Positions 27,422 to 37,175 of a stretch of DNA of 64,000 nt are shown one piece after another. Below the pieces are notes generated by a model, which had not been told where the DNA came from, did no database searches, and saw nothing but the letters and a program-made list of their open reading frames with translations. The stretch spans positions 1,178,001 to 1,242,000 of the forward strand of contig NZ_JAEPJQ010000001.1 of the NCBI RefSeq assembly GCF_016827605.1, given 5' to 3'. A program made the position numbers and the translations under genes. Origin of the DNA: Hyunsoonleella ulvae. Its GTDB lineage: Bacteria > Bacteroidota > Bacteroidia > Flavobacteriales > Flavobacteriaceae. Numbering within the stretch: position 1 is the first letter of the stretch; every line of letters begins with the position of its first letter.

Positions 27422-27958
27422 TTAATTACAATCTTCGTTATAGAACTCAACAATATCATAAATATCCCACTTTTTGAACTCTTTCTTCTGAATTTTTTCT
27501 ATCAGTAAAGGGCAGTCTTCAAAAATTATAATGTCTTTCTTTTTTAATCTATTACCTATGGCAAGTAGTTGTTCTTTTACCTTAATGTAGTATACAGTAG
27601 ATGAACTAGCACCAATGGAAAAGCCATTAGAATCTACACGACCTGGATTGTAAACAAAATTACTATATAGAGATATTTTGCCTTCAAGAATTAATTTAAA
27701 AAGTTCTGGTTTGCGCGTTTCTTTCTTTTTTTCATATCTATATTGCCAGCCTTTTACATCGTAACCTAATATTGTCTTATAGTCATATTCCAACGGTTCA
27801 GAGTTTTCTGAGGTTTTAAACTTAATACCTCCAAACGTTTTGACCTTTATTAATCCTTTTGAGACAGAATCATTTTTTAAATAGATTTTACCCTCTGAAT
27901 ATTGAGCGTGTAGAACAGAAAAAGAGAATATGCACAATAGTATTGTTAGGCTTTTCAT
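27422..27958 (-). CDS. Secreted hypothetical protein
   Basis: A 178-residue protein with signal peptide (SLTILLCIFSFSVLHAQ). The mature part starts YSEGKIYLKNDSVSKGLIKVKTFGGIKFKTSENSEPLEYDYKTILGY. A similar layout (a short element telling of a 'ghost' strand, then FKYKLTENSEI and a Lys-rich connection) opens the longer protein at 48897-50066, so the two may share an N-terminal domain. Function unknown; co-oriented and close to the GDSL lipoprotein. Confidence 0.65.
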   Translation of the reverse strand: MKSLTILLCIFSFSVLHAQYSEGKIYLKNDSVSKGLIKVKTFGGIKFKTSENSEPLEYDYKTILGYDVKGWQYRYEKKKETRKPELFKLILEGKISLYSNFVYNPGRVDSNGFSIGASSSTVYYIKVKEQLLAIGNRLKKKDIIIFEDCPLLIEKIQKKEFKKWDIYDIVEFYNEDCN

Positions 27959-28041
27959 CTTGCAATGAATTTAATATTTATGGAATATTGAGTTTTTAAA
28001 ATACTAATATTGCAATATACATTATTAATTTTCTAAAGTGA

Positions 28042-28584
28042 ATGAATTTTAGGTTTAGAAAAGCTACATTACAAGATGAAATTGCTTTAAATGAATTAAT
28101 TCAGAAATCTGCTAAAGCAATCAACAAATTCTTTTATACCAAACAGGAGATTGAAGCAGCTTTGGGTTCTGCCTGGGTTGTTGATAAACAGCTGATCTTA
28201 GACAATACTTATTGGATTGTAGAGAACGATGCTGGATTAGCGATTGGTTGTGGTGGTTGGAGCAAACGTAAATTATTATTTGGTAAGAATGATGCTATTC
28301 ATGTATCTGATAATACACTTAACCCTGAGAAAGATTCAGCTAGAATTAGAGCGTTTTTTGTGCATCCAGATTATACAAGACAAGGTATTGGCGCATTACT
28401 TTTAGAAAAAAGTGAAGCCGAGGCTGCGGCTGCAGGTTTTAGCTCTTTAGAGCTTGTAGCAACACTTAGTGGCGAAAAACTTTACACCTCTAGAGGTTAT
28501 ATTTTGAAAAGGAAATACGAAGTTAATTTAGGGGATGGTATTACAAATAAGGTGGTATCCATGACCAAAATGCTAAAATTCTAA
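28042..28584 (+). CDS. GNAT-family N-acetyltransferase
   Basis: A 180-residue GNAT protein. The acetyl-CoA site is visible as RAFFVHPDYTRQGIGALLLEKSEAEAAAAGFSSLELVAT (motif A, Q/RxxGxG/A). The N-terminus FRFRKATLQDEIALNELI is the usual first strand and helix. Substrate unknown. Its stop codon overlaps by two bases the stop of the convergent gene at 28581. Confidence 0.88.
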   Translation: MNFRFRKATLQDEIALNELIQKSAKAINKFFYTKQEIEAALGSAWVVDKQLILDNTYWIVENDAGLAIGCGGWSKRKLLFGKNDAIHVSDNTLNPEKDSARIRAFFVHPDYTRQGIGALLLEKSEAEAAAAGFSSLELVATLSGEKLYTSRGYILKRKYEVNLGDGITNKVVSMTKMLKF

Positions 28585-28892
28585 TTGTATAAAGCTTGGT
28601 AAACGTCTGAGGCATTTGCAACAATTATTAATATAAAAAGCCCTAAAACAGTAAGATTAACTATTAGCCCTATTATTTTCTTCACTTTATTTTGATCTTT
28701 AAAACCTTTTAAGAATCCTACGAGAGCTAATATTCCAATGCCAAAGGTAAGGACACCTATACACAAAGAAATAAAAGTATAATATGCATAGTTTAGAAGC
28801 TGGGTTAGTATGACTAAAACAATGATTAACCCCAAAACAATCATTCCATATTTAAAGCCTTTGTTTGAATCTTGCAATATTACTTTAACCAT
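28581..28892 (-). CDS. Small membrane protein of unknown function
   Basis: A 103-residue protein made mostly of three hydrophobic segments (MIVLGLIIVLVILTQLL, FISLCIGVLTFGIGILALVGFL, IIGLIVNLTVLGLFILIIV). No family recognised. Strong membrane pattern and good codon use support it as a real gene. It lies 25 bp downstream of gltX on the same strand... in the order gltX lies further left in transcription terms only if read from its own promoter; here the small gene ends first, and the two genes are separated by 26 bp with gltX downstream of it. Confidence 0.6.
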   Translation of the reverse strand: MVKVILQDSNKGFKYGMIVLGLIIVLVILTQLLNYAYYTFISLCIGVLTFGIGILALVGFLKGFKDQNKVKKIIGLIVNLTVLGLFILIIVANASDVYQALYN

Positions 28893-28917
28893 AGTTAAAT
28901 CTCAAATAAGTAAATAA

Positions 28918-30429
28918 TTACGAAACAGCAATAACTTTGTTTACTCTGTTCAAAGTTTCATTTTTCCCAATCATAAACATAATATCAAAAACATCAGGGC
29001 CTTGTAATGCACCTACTAATGCTAAACGTAGCGGCATCATTACTTTCCCAAAACCTATTTCGTTATCAGTAATCCAACCTTTAATACTGGTTTGAAGGTT
29101 TTCTACAGTGAAATCTTCAATGGTATTTATAATAGAAACAACCTCTTTTAAAATGTCTTTTGTGCCCTCTTTAAAGGCTTTTTTAGCTGCTTTTTCATCG
29201 TAAGTAGTAGGAGCAGAGAAGAAAAAATGACTCAAGCCCCATAAGTCTGAAATAAATGTGGCACGCTCTTTTACCAATGCAACTACCATTTCTATATAGT
29301 TTACATCAATATCGGACAATTCTGGTTGTACCGTTTTAAAACCTTTGGCCAAACTTAAATTGTCTTGTTCTTGCATATAATGATGATTAAACCATTTAGT
29401 TTTATCAGGATCAAACCTCGCACCAGATTTATTTACGCGTTCTAAATTAAAAGCAGTTATCAGCTCCTCTAGGCTAAAAATTTCTTGTTCGGTTCCTGGA
29501 TTCCAACCTAAAAAGGCAAGGAAATTTACCATGGCTTCTGGGAAATAGCCATCTTCCTTATAACCTCTAGAAACATCACCAGTATTTGGGTCTGTCCATT
29601 CTAAGGGAAATACAGGAAAACCTAATTTATCGCCATCACGCTTGCTTAATTTTCCTTTGCCAGTTGGTTTTAAAATTAACGGTAAGTGCGCAAATTCAGG
29701 AATTTTCCAACCAAATGCAGTGTATAATTGGTGGTGTAGCGCTAAACTAGGTAACCACTCCTCTCCACGAATAACATGGGAGATTTCCATTAAGTGATCG
29801 TCAACAATATTAGCTAGATGATAGGTAGGCATACCATCACTTTTAAACAGTACTTTATCATCTAGAATGTTGGTGTCTATTTTTATATCGCCACGAATTA
29901 TGTCTTTTAAAAGCAAGGTTTCGTCTTGTGGCGATTTAAAGCGAATCACATAATCTTCGCCAGCTTCTAATTTTGCTTTTACGGTTTCTTCAGAAAGCGA
30001 TAAGGCATTGCTTAGCTTTAATCGGTTATGCCAATTGTAGATAAACGTTTTGCCTTTTGCTTCATGATCTTTTCTATGAAAATCCAGTTCTTCGGCAGTA
30101 TCAAAAGCATAATAGGCATTTCCAGATGCTATGAGTTCTTCAGCATATTTTTTATATGTTTCCTTACGTTCGCTTTGTCTATATGGGCCATATTTTCCTG
30201 GGTTAACAGGACTTTCATCGGCTGGTATACCACACCAATTTAGCGCATTTATTATGTATTGTTCAGCACCTTCAACATACCTGTTTTGGTCCGTATCTTC
30301 AATACGTAAAATAAACGAACCGTTGTGTTTTTTGGCAAACAAATAGTTGAATAATGCAGTACGAACACCACCTATATGCAGTGGCCCTGTAGGGCTGGGT
30401 GCAAAACGCACACGAACGTTTTTGGTCAT
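28918..30429 (-). CDS. gltX: Glutamyl-tRNA synthetase
   Basis: A 503-residue class I synthetase for tRNA-Glu. The HIGH motif is in APSPTGPLHIGGVRTALFN and the KMSKS motif appears as GKLSKRDGDKLGFPVFPL. Length and the C-terminal anticodon-binding helical region are typical of the family. It is on the minus strand, downstream of the small membrane-protein gene, and diverges from the DUF4175 gene at 30713. The window therefore carries both glnS and gltX. Confidence 0.96.
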   Translation of the reverse strand: MTKNVRVRFAPSPTGPLHIGGVRTALFNYLFAKKHNGSFILRIEDTDQNRYVEGAEQYIINALNWCGIPADESPVNPGKYGPYRQSERKETYKKYAEELIASGNAYYAFDTAEELDFHRKDHEAKGKTFIYNWHNRLKLSNALSLSEETVKAKLEAGEDYVIRFKSPQDETLLLKDIIRGDIKIDTNILDDKVLFKSDGMPTYHLANIVDDHLMEISHVIRGEEWLPSLALHHQLYTAFGWKIPEFAHLPLILKPTGKGKLSKRDGDKLGFPVFPLEWTDPNTGDVSRGYKEDGYFPEAMVNFLAFLGWNPGTEQEIFSLEELITAFNLERVNKSGARFDPDKTKWFNHHYMQEQDNLSLAKGFKTVQPELSDIDVNYIEMVVALVKERATFISDLWGLSHFFFSAPTTYDEKAAKKAFKEGTKDILKEVVSIINTIEDFTVENLQTSIKGWITDNEIGFGKVMMPLRLALVGALQGPDVFDIMFMIGKNETLNRVNKVIAVS

Positions 30430-30485
30430 TTTTTTTGTGTTTTAAAACTGAGGCAAAGATAGAGTAGTGGGGTATAAAGACAAAG

Positions 30486-30604
30486 TGTAGCGGAAAGAAC
30501 TTTAGCTGATGAAAAAGGATTCTGTTTCTGCAAATATGTTGGCAGATAGTTATGCTAGGGATTGGGTCATGAAAGCCTGCCTGCTTCCCCGATAGGGAAA
30601 TGCC
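30486..30604 (-). repeat. Dispersed GC-rich repeat, degenerate copy B
   Basis: On the minus strand this intergenic stretch reads GGCATTTCCCTATCGGGG, then GCAGGCAGGCTTT, then CAATCCCTAGC, and later TTTCCGCTAC. The same order of blocks (GGGCATTCCCC, GCAGGCTTT, CAATCCCTAATGC) is found at 48600-48715 on the plus strand. The GC content stands out from the flanks. I recall such CGGGCTTTCCGCTACAATCC-type elements as common in Flavobacteriaceae; copy number here needs a genome search. Confidence 0.55.
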
Positions 30605-30712
30605 AAAAGCCTGTATTAGCACTATTTTAACGCATTGTATAAATTGAAGTAGAAATTAAAATTGTAGTTTAGTAGTTTAAAGCCTTAAAAGCATTGAGTT
30701 TAACCCCAAATC

Positions 30713-33700
30713 ATGGATAATTTTAAAAACATACAGCAAAAATTAGAACGGTTTATAAAACGATACCACACCAATGAATTGGTTAAAGGTGGTATTTTGT
30801 TTTTTGCCATAGGCTTGTTGTATTTTTTAGCAACACTACTTATTGAGCATTTTTTATGGCTAAATACCACAGCTAGAACAGTGTTGTTCTGGCTCTTTAT
30901 ACTTGTAGAATTGGGTTTACTCTTTAAGTTTGTGGCCATACCATTGGCTAAGTTGTTTAAACTGAAAAGAGGTATTAACTACGAAATGGCTGCTAAAATT
31001 ATTGGCAAGCATTTTCCTGAAGTGGATGACAAATTGTTGAATGTAATTCAACTAAAAGAACGTAGTGAACCATCAGAACTTTTATTGGCAAGTATCGACC
31101 AGAAATCTTTGGCTTTACATCCTATCCCGTTTAAATTGGCGGTTAATTTTAAGCAGAATATACCCTATTTAAAATACGCGGTTATTCCAATCATTATTTT
31201 ACTGTTAGTTTATGTTACTGGTAATTTTAATTGGTTTAGCGACAGTTACAAGCGTGTTGTGGATTATAAAACAGCTTATGAGCCGCCTGCGCCGTTTCAG
31301 TTTTTTGTAGTTAATGAAACTTTAAAAGCCATAGAAGGGAAAGATTTTAAATTAATGGTAAAAACCACAGGAGATGTGGTGCCAGAAAACGCACAATTAA
31401 CCTATAACGACGAAACGTATTTTTTACAACAAACTGGAGTTGGTGCTTTTGAGTATGTGTTTTCTCAACCACAACAGCCTATAACATTTAATTTATCTGC
31501 CAACGAAGTAAACTCTAAGCCTTATAGATTAGAAGTTGTAGAGGTGCCATCGTTATTGGGTTTTAAGATGGTTTTAGATTATCCAAACCATACCAAAAAA
31601 CAAGACGAAATCTTAAAAAGTACAGGTAATGCTGTCGTGCCAGAGGGTACAAAAGTAACGTGGCAACTGCAAACGAAATCTACTGATGAGGTGCATTTAT
31701 ATGCTAAGGATACACTAGCATTTGTTTCAGATAAGGCGGGGGTTTTTGAAACTTCCAAAAGCCTATACAGAGACTACAATTACACACTGAGTACCAGTAA
31801 CAAGAATTTGAAAGATTATGAGAATTTGTCGTTTACTATTGATGTGATTAAGGATGATTTTCCCGAATTAAATGTACAAATGAAAGTGGACAGTTTAGAT
31901 TTGCAAACGCTATACTTTTATGGACAAATAAGTGATGATTATGGCTTGAGCAAACTACAACTGGTGTATTATCCATCTGATGATGAAAGTGATAAGAAAA
32001 TAAAGGAGCTACCCATAACAACTTCTAATGTACAAGATTTTATAACTGCATTTCCTGATAATTTAGAGGTCAAACCTGGCATTCCATATCAATTATACTT
32101 TCAAGTATTTGATAATGATAGAGTTAATAAGTTCAAGTATAAGAAAAGCTCGGTGTTTACATATCGTAAGCGAACTCTAGATGAAGAACAAGAAAAGCAA
32201 TTACAAGAGCAAGGAGAAACTATAAAGGATTTAAATAAATCGCTTAAAAAGTTTGAAGAGCAAGAAAAACGCCTAAAAGAATTAACCAAGACAGGTAAAG
32301 AGAAAAAGAATTTAAGTTTTAATGACAAAAAGAAGTTGGCATCATTTTTTAAACGCCAGAAACAGCAAGATGAGATGATGAAAAACTTCAACAAGAAATT
32401 AAAAGACAATCTTGAGGAGTTTCAGAAGGAAGAAAAAAAAGAAGATCCATTTAAAGAGGACTTAAAGAAGCGTTTGGATGATAACGAAGAACAGCTAAAA
32501 AAGAATGAAAAGCTGTTGGAGGAGTTAGAGAAACTACAAGAAAAAATTAATAATGAAGGGCTAATTAAAAAACTTGAAGAAGTTGCCAAACAGAATAAGA
32601 ATAAAAAACGAAGCTTAGAGCAATTGTTAGAATTGACCAAGCGATTTTATGTTGAAAAGAAATTAGAGAAACTTGCAGACGATTTAAAAGAATTATCAAA
32701 AGAACAAGAAACACTCTCTAAGGCTTCAGAAAAGGAAAACACTAAGGAAAAGCAAGATGCTATAAATGAGAAGTTCAATGAGTTTCAAAAAGAAATGGAA
32801 GCTCTCGAAAAAGACAGCAAAGCATTAAAAAAGCCTATTGATATTCCTCGGGATAAACTGGACGAAAAGGAGGTGCAAAATGAACAACAAAATGCCTCTG
32901 ATGAATTAAAAGAGAAAGAAGCTGTAGAGCAAAAGCAAAAAGAAGAAGGTACAGAGAATGAACAAAATACATCAACTAATCAGGAAAAACAACAAAATCA
33001 TCAAAACGCTCAAAAAAGTCAACAGAAAGCAGCTCAAAAAATGAGAGAAATGAGCCAAAATATGCAAGGGGCTATGCAAGCGATGAGTGGCGAACAAATG
33101 CAAGAAGATATGGAAATGTTGCGCCAGATTCTAGACAACTTAGTATTGTTTTCATTTGATGAAGAAGCGTTGATGGAACAGTTTAAGGCTATTGATGTTA
33201 ACCACAATAAATACGCATCATATTTAAAAAGGCAAAGCTACCTTAAAGAACACTTTGAGCATATAGATGACAGTTTATTTACACTTTCCTTAAGACAACC
33301 CAAAATGTCTGAGGTTATTAATAAAGAAATCTCTGAAGTGTATTTTAATATAGATAAGGCGTTAGAGCGTTTAGCAGAAAGCCAAATATATCAAGGTGTT
33401 TCAAACCAGCAATTTGCTGTTACGGCCACTAATAATCTGGCGGATATGTTAAGTGATATTTTAGACAACATGCAAGAAAGTATGAGTATGTCCATGGGTC
33501 AAGGTCAAGGAGACATGCAATTACCAGACATTATTATGAGCCAAGAACAGCTCAACAAAATGATGCAACAAGGGATGAAGAAAGGACAGAAAGGAAAGCC
33601 AAAAGAAGGTAAGGGTAAGGAACAGGGGAAAGGAGAGAAACAAGGCGATAAAGGCAAAGAAGGGCAAAAAGGAGACAAAGGACAAGAACAGAATGGTAAA

Positions 33701-34165
33701 GAGGGACAAAATGGAAAGCAATCAGGAGGAGAAGGAGAAGGTACTAACTTTGATGAAGAAGGTTTGTTGTACGAGATTTACCAAAAACAGCAACAACTCC
33801 GCGAGGCTTTAGATAAGCGTTTGGAGAAAGAAGGTAAAGGTGGTATTGGCGATAGATTGTCGAAACAAATGGAAGACATTGAATTAGATTTGTTAAACAA
33901 GGGTCTCACCAATGAAACACTTCAAAAAATGACTAACTTAAAACATCAACTGTTAAAATTAGAAAATGCTACCTTTCAACAAGGCCAGGAAAATAAACGT
34001 GAATCTGAAACCAATAATAAGGAGTTTAATAATAATAGCAACAGTCAAATCCCAACAGCTAAACAATATTTTCAAACTACAGAAATATTAAACCGACAAG
34101 CTTTACCTTTGCAGCAAGTTTATAAAAAGAAAGTGCAGCAATATTTTAAAAAAGCTAATGATTGA
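30713..34165 (+). CDS. DUF4175 family protein, large membrane-anchored coiled coil
   Basis: A 1150-residue protein with two or three hydrophobic segments near the N-terminus (GGILFFAIGLLYFLATLLI, TVLFWLFILVELGLLFKFV and IPYLKYAVIPIIILLLVYVTG). A beta-rich region follows to about residue 480, then a very long Lys/Glu/Gln coiled coil (about 490-780), a helical region, and a Gly/Lys/Gln-rich low-complexity stretch (GKGKEQGKGEKQGDKGKEG, about 960-1010). The layout matches DUF4175 proteins of Bacteroidota, whose role is unknown. Its stop overlaps the ybeY start by 8 bp, so the two are translationally coupled. Confidence 0.8.
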   Translation: MDNFKNIQQKLERFIKRYHTNELVKGGILFFAIGLLYFLATLLIEHFLWLNTTARTVLFWLFILVELGLLFKFVAIPLAKLFKLKRGINYEMAAKIIGKHFPEVDDKLLNVIQLKERSEPSELLLASIDQKSLALHPIPFKLAVNFKQNIPYLKYAVIPIIILLLVYVTGNFNWFSDSYKRVVDYKTAYEPPAPFQFFVVNETLKAIEGKDFKLMVKTTGDVVPENAQLTYNDETYFLQQTGVGAFEYVFSQPQQPITFNLSANEVNSKPYRLEVVEVPSLLGFKMVLDYPNHTKKQDEILKSTGNAVVPEGTKVTWQLQTKSTDEVHLYAKDTLAFVSDKAGVFETSKSLYRDYNYTLSTSNKNLKDYENLSFTIDVIKDDFPELNVQMKVDSLDLQTLYFYGQISDDYGLSKLQLVYYPSDDESDKKIKELPITTSNVQDFITAFPDNLEVKPGIPYQLYFQVFDNDRVNKFKYKKSSVFTYRKRTLDEEQEKQLQEQGETIKDLNKSLKKFEEQEKRLKELTKTGKEKKNLSFNDKKKLASFFKRQKQQDEMMKNFNKKLKDNLEEFQKEEKKEDPFKEDLKKRLDDNEEQLKKNEKLLEELEKLQEKINNEGLIKKLEEVAKQNKNKKRSLEQLLELTKRFYVEKKLEKLADDLKELSKEQETLSKASEKENTKEKQDAINEKFNEFQKEMEALEKDSKALKKPIDIPRDKLDEKEVQNEQQNASDELKEKEAVEQKQKEEGTENEQNTSTNQEKQQNHQNAQKSQQKAAQKMREMSQNMQGAMQAMSGEQMQEDMEMLRQILDNLVLFSFDEEALMEQFKAIDVNHNKYASYLKRQSYLKEHFEHIDDSLFTLSLRQPKMSEVINKEISEVYFNIDKALERLAESQIYQGVSNQQFAVTATNNLADMLSDILDNMQESMSMSMGQGQGDMQLPDIIMSQEQLNKMMQQGMKKGQKGKPKEGKGKEQGKGEKQGDKGKEGQKGDKGQEQNGKEGQNGKQSGGEGEGTNFDEEGLLYEIYQKQQQLREALDKRLEKEGKGGIGDRLSKQMEDIELDLLNKGLTNETLQKMTNLKHQLLKLENATFQQGQENKRESETNNKEFNNNSNSQIPTAKQYFQTTEILNRQALPLQQVYKKKVQQYFKKAND

Positions 34166-34568
34166 TTTCAATTACGAAACAGATTTCAAACTCAATAACG
34201 AAACACTAATATCTAATTGGATTGCTAATACAATTGCTTCAGAGGGGTATAAGCTAGATGCCATAAATTATGTGTTTTGTGATGATGATTATCTGCATAA
34301 GTTGAATGTTGAATTTCTAAAGCATGATACATTAACAGATATTATTAGCTTTGATTATTCTATAGGAAAAATAATACAAGGAGATGTTTTTATTTCTATT
34401 GATCGGGTTGTTGACAATGCCAAAGATTTTCATGTTTCTTTTGAAGAAGAGCTACATCGTGTTATAATTCATGGTGTATTACATTATTGTGGCTATAAAG
34501 ATAAAAGTGAAGAAGAGGCCAATGAAATGAGAGCTAAGGAGAACTACTATCTTTCTGTTTTAGAGTAG
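34158..34568 (+). CDS. ybeY: rRNA maturation RNase YbeY
   Basis: A 136-residue endoribonuclease needed for 16S rRNA 3'-end maturation and ribosome quality control. The metal-site motif is HGVLHYCGYKD: His105 and His109 match the canonical HGxLHLxGYDH, but the third His is replaced by Asp115. The TDIISFDY motif and the length fit the family. It overlaps the 3' end of the DUF4175 gene by 8 bp. Confidence 0.92.
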   Translation: MIDFNYETDFKLNNETLISNWIANTIASEGYKLDAINYVFCDDDYLHKLNVEFLKHDTLTDIISFDYSIGKIIQGDVFISIDRVVDNAKDFHVSFEEELHRVIIHGVLHYCGYKDKSEEEANEMRAKENYYLSVLE

Positions 34569-34585
34569 AGTTAAAGATTTCAGTG

Positions 34586-34593
34586 TATATTTG
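34586..34593 (+). promoter_or_regulatory. Probable -7 box for mnmG (TATATTTG)
   Basis: TATATTTG fits TAnnTTTG and lies 58 bp before the mnmG start. The parS-like palindrome at 34613 sits between this box and the gene, so it would be in the 5' UTR. Confidence 0.5.
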
Positions 34594-34612
34594 CAAACCA
34601 AAATTTATAAAA

Positions 34613-34628
34613 TGTTCCACGTGGAACA
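34613..34628. promoter_or_regulatory. parS-type ParB-binding palindrome, copy 1
   Basis: The 16-bp perfect palindrome TGTTCCACGTGGAACA (extended to 20 bp with flanking AA/TT, 34611-34630) matches the widely conserved bacterial parS consensus. It lies 23 bp upstream of mnmG. An identical 16-mer occurs at 36566. Confidence 0.88.
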
Positions 34629-34651
34629 TTGTTTAATGAAAAAGATAAATC

Positions 34652-36523
34652 ATGTTTAGCGATCATTATGATGTAATAGTAGTTGGTGCAGGACATGCTG
34701 GTAGTGAAGCTGCTGCTGCTGCTGCCAATATGGGCAGTAAAACATTGTTGGTAACCATGAATTTGCAAAACATTGCACAGATGTCATGTAACCCAGCTAT
34801 GGGAGGTATTGCTAAAGGACAAATTGTTCGGGAGATTGATGCTTTAGGTGGTTATAGTGGCATTGTATCTGACACATCTGCTATTCAATTTAAAATGCTG
34901 AATAAATCCAAAGGACCAGCAATGTGGAGTCCAAGGGTACAAAGTGATAGAATGCGTTTTGCAGAAGATTGGAGATTGCTTTTAGAGCAAACACCAAACT
35001 TGGATTTCTATCAAGAAATGGTTTCGGGATTGCTAATCGAAAAAGACAGCGTTGTTGGTGTTAAAACGTCTTTGGGTGTTGAAATAAAATCTAAGACCGT
35101 AGTGCTTACCAATGGTACTTTTTTAAATGGTTTAATTCATATAGGAGATAAGAATTTTGGTGGTGGCAGAGCAGGGGAAAAAGCTGCAACGGGAATAACG
35201 GAACAGCTGGTTGATTTAGGCTTCGATTCTGGCAGGATGAAAACAGGAACGCCTCCCAGGGTAGATGGAAGATCGTTGGATTATTCTAAAATGATTGAAC
35301 AACCGGGAGATGATAATCCAGAAAAGTTTTCCTATTTAGACATCACAAAACCGCTGGAAAAACAAAGGTCGTGTCATATGTCTTATACTAGTCCAGAAGT
35401 ACATGATTTATTGCGTGAGGGTTTTGATAGGTCTCCAATGTTTAATGGTAGGATTAAAAGTTTAGGGCCAAGGTATTGTCCGTCTATAGAAGACAAGATA
35501 AATAGATTTGCAGATAAAGACAGACATCAATTATTTGTGGAGCCAGAAGGGTGGAATACAGTTGAGGTTTATGTAAATGGCTTTTCTACCTCATTGCCAG
35601 AAGATGTGCAGTTTAAGGCGCTACGTTCTGTGGTTGGTTTTGAAAATGTGAAATTCTTTAGGCCAGGTTATGCTATAGAATATGATTATTTTCCGCCTAC
35701 GCAATTAAAACATACATTAGAAACAAAGCTTGTTAGTGGGTTGTATTTTGCAGGACAAATTAATGGTACTACGGGTTATGAGGAAGCAGCATCTCAAGGA
35801 TTAATGGCAGGGATTAATGCGGGTTTAAAAGTTCAAGAAAAAGATGCTTTTACATTAAAAAGGGATGAGGCTTACATAGGAGTTTTGGTTGATGATTTAA
35901 TTACAAAAGGTACGGAAGAGCCCTATCGTATGTTTACTTCGAGGGCAGAATATAGAACATTATTAAGACAGGATAATGCTGATTTAAGGTTAACACCAAA
36001 AGGATATACATTAGGTTTGGCTTCAGAAAAACGCCTAAAGCGTATGGAAGAAAAACATGAAGCAGCTGAAAAATTTGTGTCGTTTTTTGAGAACCAAAGT
36101 GTAAAGCCAGAAGAGATTAATCCAATTTTGGAATCGAAAAAATCATCGCCTGTAAAACAATCTGGTAAGCTGTTTAAGATTTTTGCAAGACCAAATGTAG
36201 AGATGAACGATGTTAGGAAAGTAGCGTCTGTTGAGGCTTATATTCAAGACAATAATTTAGACAGGGAAGTGATAGAGCAGACAGAAATTCAAGTAAAATA
36301 TTCTGGATATATAGCAAAAGAAAAGAACAATGCGGATAAGCTAAACAGATTAGAATATGTAAAAATCCCAGAGAATTTTGATTACTCACAAATAAAATCT
36401 ATGAGTTTTGAAGCGCGAGAAAAGCTAAAAAAAATACAGCCAACAACAGTATCTCAAGCTTCAAGAATTAGTGGTGTGTCTCCTAATGATATTTCTGTAT
36501 TATTGGTATACATGGGGCGTTAG
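34652..36523 (+). CDS. mnmG: tRNA uridine-5-carboxymethylaminomethyl modification enzyme MnmG
   Basis: A 623-residue FAD enzyme that, with MnmE, adds the carboxymethylaminomethyl group to U34 of some tRNAs. The FAD-binding [17 protein letters not shown] is at residues 12-28, the family signatures [24 protein letters not shown] and [11 protein letters not shown] (here [11 protein letters not shown]) are present, and the C-terminal domain ends [18 protein letters not shown]. Length is typical. It is flanked on both sides by parS-type palindromes. In many bacteria gidA/mnmG is close to the replication origin. Confidence 0.97.
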   Translation: MFSDHYDVIVVGAGHAGSEAAAAAANMGSKTLLVTMNLQNIAQMSCNPAMGGIAKGQIVREIDALGGYSGIVSDTSAIQFKMLNKSKGPAMWSPRVQSDRMRFAEDWRLLLEQTPNLDFYQEMVSGLLIEKDSVVGVKTSLGVEIKSKTVVLTNGTFLNGLIHIGDKNFGGGRAGEKAATGITEQLVDLGFDSGRMKTGTPPRVDGRSLDYSKMIEQPGDDNPEKFSYLDITKPLEKQRSCHMSYTSPEVHDLLREGFDRSPMFNGRIKSLGPRYCPSIEDKINRFADKDRHQLFVEPEGWNTVEVYVNGFSTSLPEDVQFKALRSVVGFENVKFFRPGYAIEYDYFPPTQLKHTLETKLVSGLYFAGQINGTTGYEEAASQGLMAGINAGLKVQEKDAFTLKRDEAYIGVLVDDLITKGTEEPYRMFTSRAEYRTLLRQDNADLRLTPKGYTLGLASEKRLKRMEEKHEAAEKFVSFFENQSVKPEEINPILESKKSSPVKQSGKLFKIFARPNVEMNDVRKVASVEAYIQDNNLDREVIEQTEIQVKYSGYIAKEKNNADKLNRLEYVKIPENFDYSQIKSMSFEAREKLKKIQPTTVSQASRISGVSPNDISVLLVYMGR

Positions 36524-36565
36524 TTTCTTTTGAAAACAATAATTTTTCTTAATAAATTTCATAGA

Positions 36566-36581
36566 TGTTCCACGTGGAACA
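36566..36581. promoter_or_regulatory. parS-type ParB-binding palindrome, copy 2
   Basis: Identical TGTTCCACGTGGAACA at 36566-36581, 43 bp after the mnmG stop, with the flanking A/T extending the symmetry to 18 bp. With the site at 34613 it brackets mnmG at a spacing of 1,953 bp. Confidence 0.88.
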
Positions 36582-36614
36582 TTTAATATTTTCTCTGTCT
36601 TATATCATATTTCT

Positions 36615-37175
36615 ATGAAAAAAATGACTTCAAAATTATTGCTCATGCTACTGCTTGGATTTGTTTCTTGCAGTAAAAGTGGTAGTAACATTGATATAGC
36701 AAAACAGTATTATAGCGTCTTAAATAATTCAAATTATTCTGAAGCAAAACGCATTTTAGAAGATAGTATACTAACCACAGAGATTGCTTATAAGAAGGTG
36801 TTTTTAAAAACAGATTATATAGAATTCTTAAAATGGGATGCTGTTTTTAAACCAAAATATGAGGTTTCCAACATGGAAGAAAACCATGGGACTGTTAAAG
36901 CCATAGTTTCTAAAATAGATAAGAGAGTTCTTTTTTTGCATGAATCTCCTATAATATACAAACAGATAATTCAGTTTAAAGAGGATAAGATTTATAGTGT
37001 AGAAACTCCAGAATACATTAATTTTAACGATACTATTTTTAGTAGAAATAGAAAAAAGCTTTTAGGTTGGATTAAAAAAAATCATCCAGAATTGGATGGG
37101 TTTATCCATGATCAAACTAAAGTAGGCGCGTTAAATTATTTAAAAGCAATTAACCTGTATAGTGATGCCCATTAA
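36615..37175 (+). CDS. Hypothetical lipoprotein
   Basis: A 186-residue lipoprotein with lipobox GFVSC (Cys19) and a mature part that begins SKSGSNIDIAKQYYSVLNNSNYSEAKRILEDSI. The pattern, a helix pair followed by strands, is that of an NTF2-like or small periplasmic fold, but I do not recognise a family. It overlaps the start of the next gene by 11 bp, so the two are coupled. Confidence 0.7.
   Translation: MKKMTSKLLLMLLLGFVSCSKSGSNIDIAKQYYSVLNNSNYSEAKRILEDSILTTEIAYKKVFLKTDYIEFLKWDAVFKPKYEVSNMEENHGTVKAIVSKIDKRVLFLHESPIIYKQIIQFKEDKIYSVETPEYINFNDTIFSRNRKKLLGWIKKNHPELDGFIHDQTKVGALNYLKAINLYSDAH

Noticed and set aside
34613-34628. Palindrome as a transcription-factor operator of mnmG only
   Set aside because: The identical site after mnmG and the exact match to the parS consensus make a ParB site the better reading.
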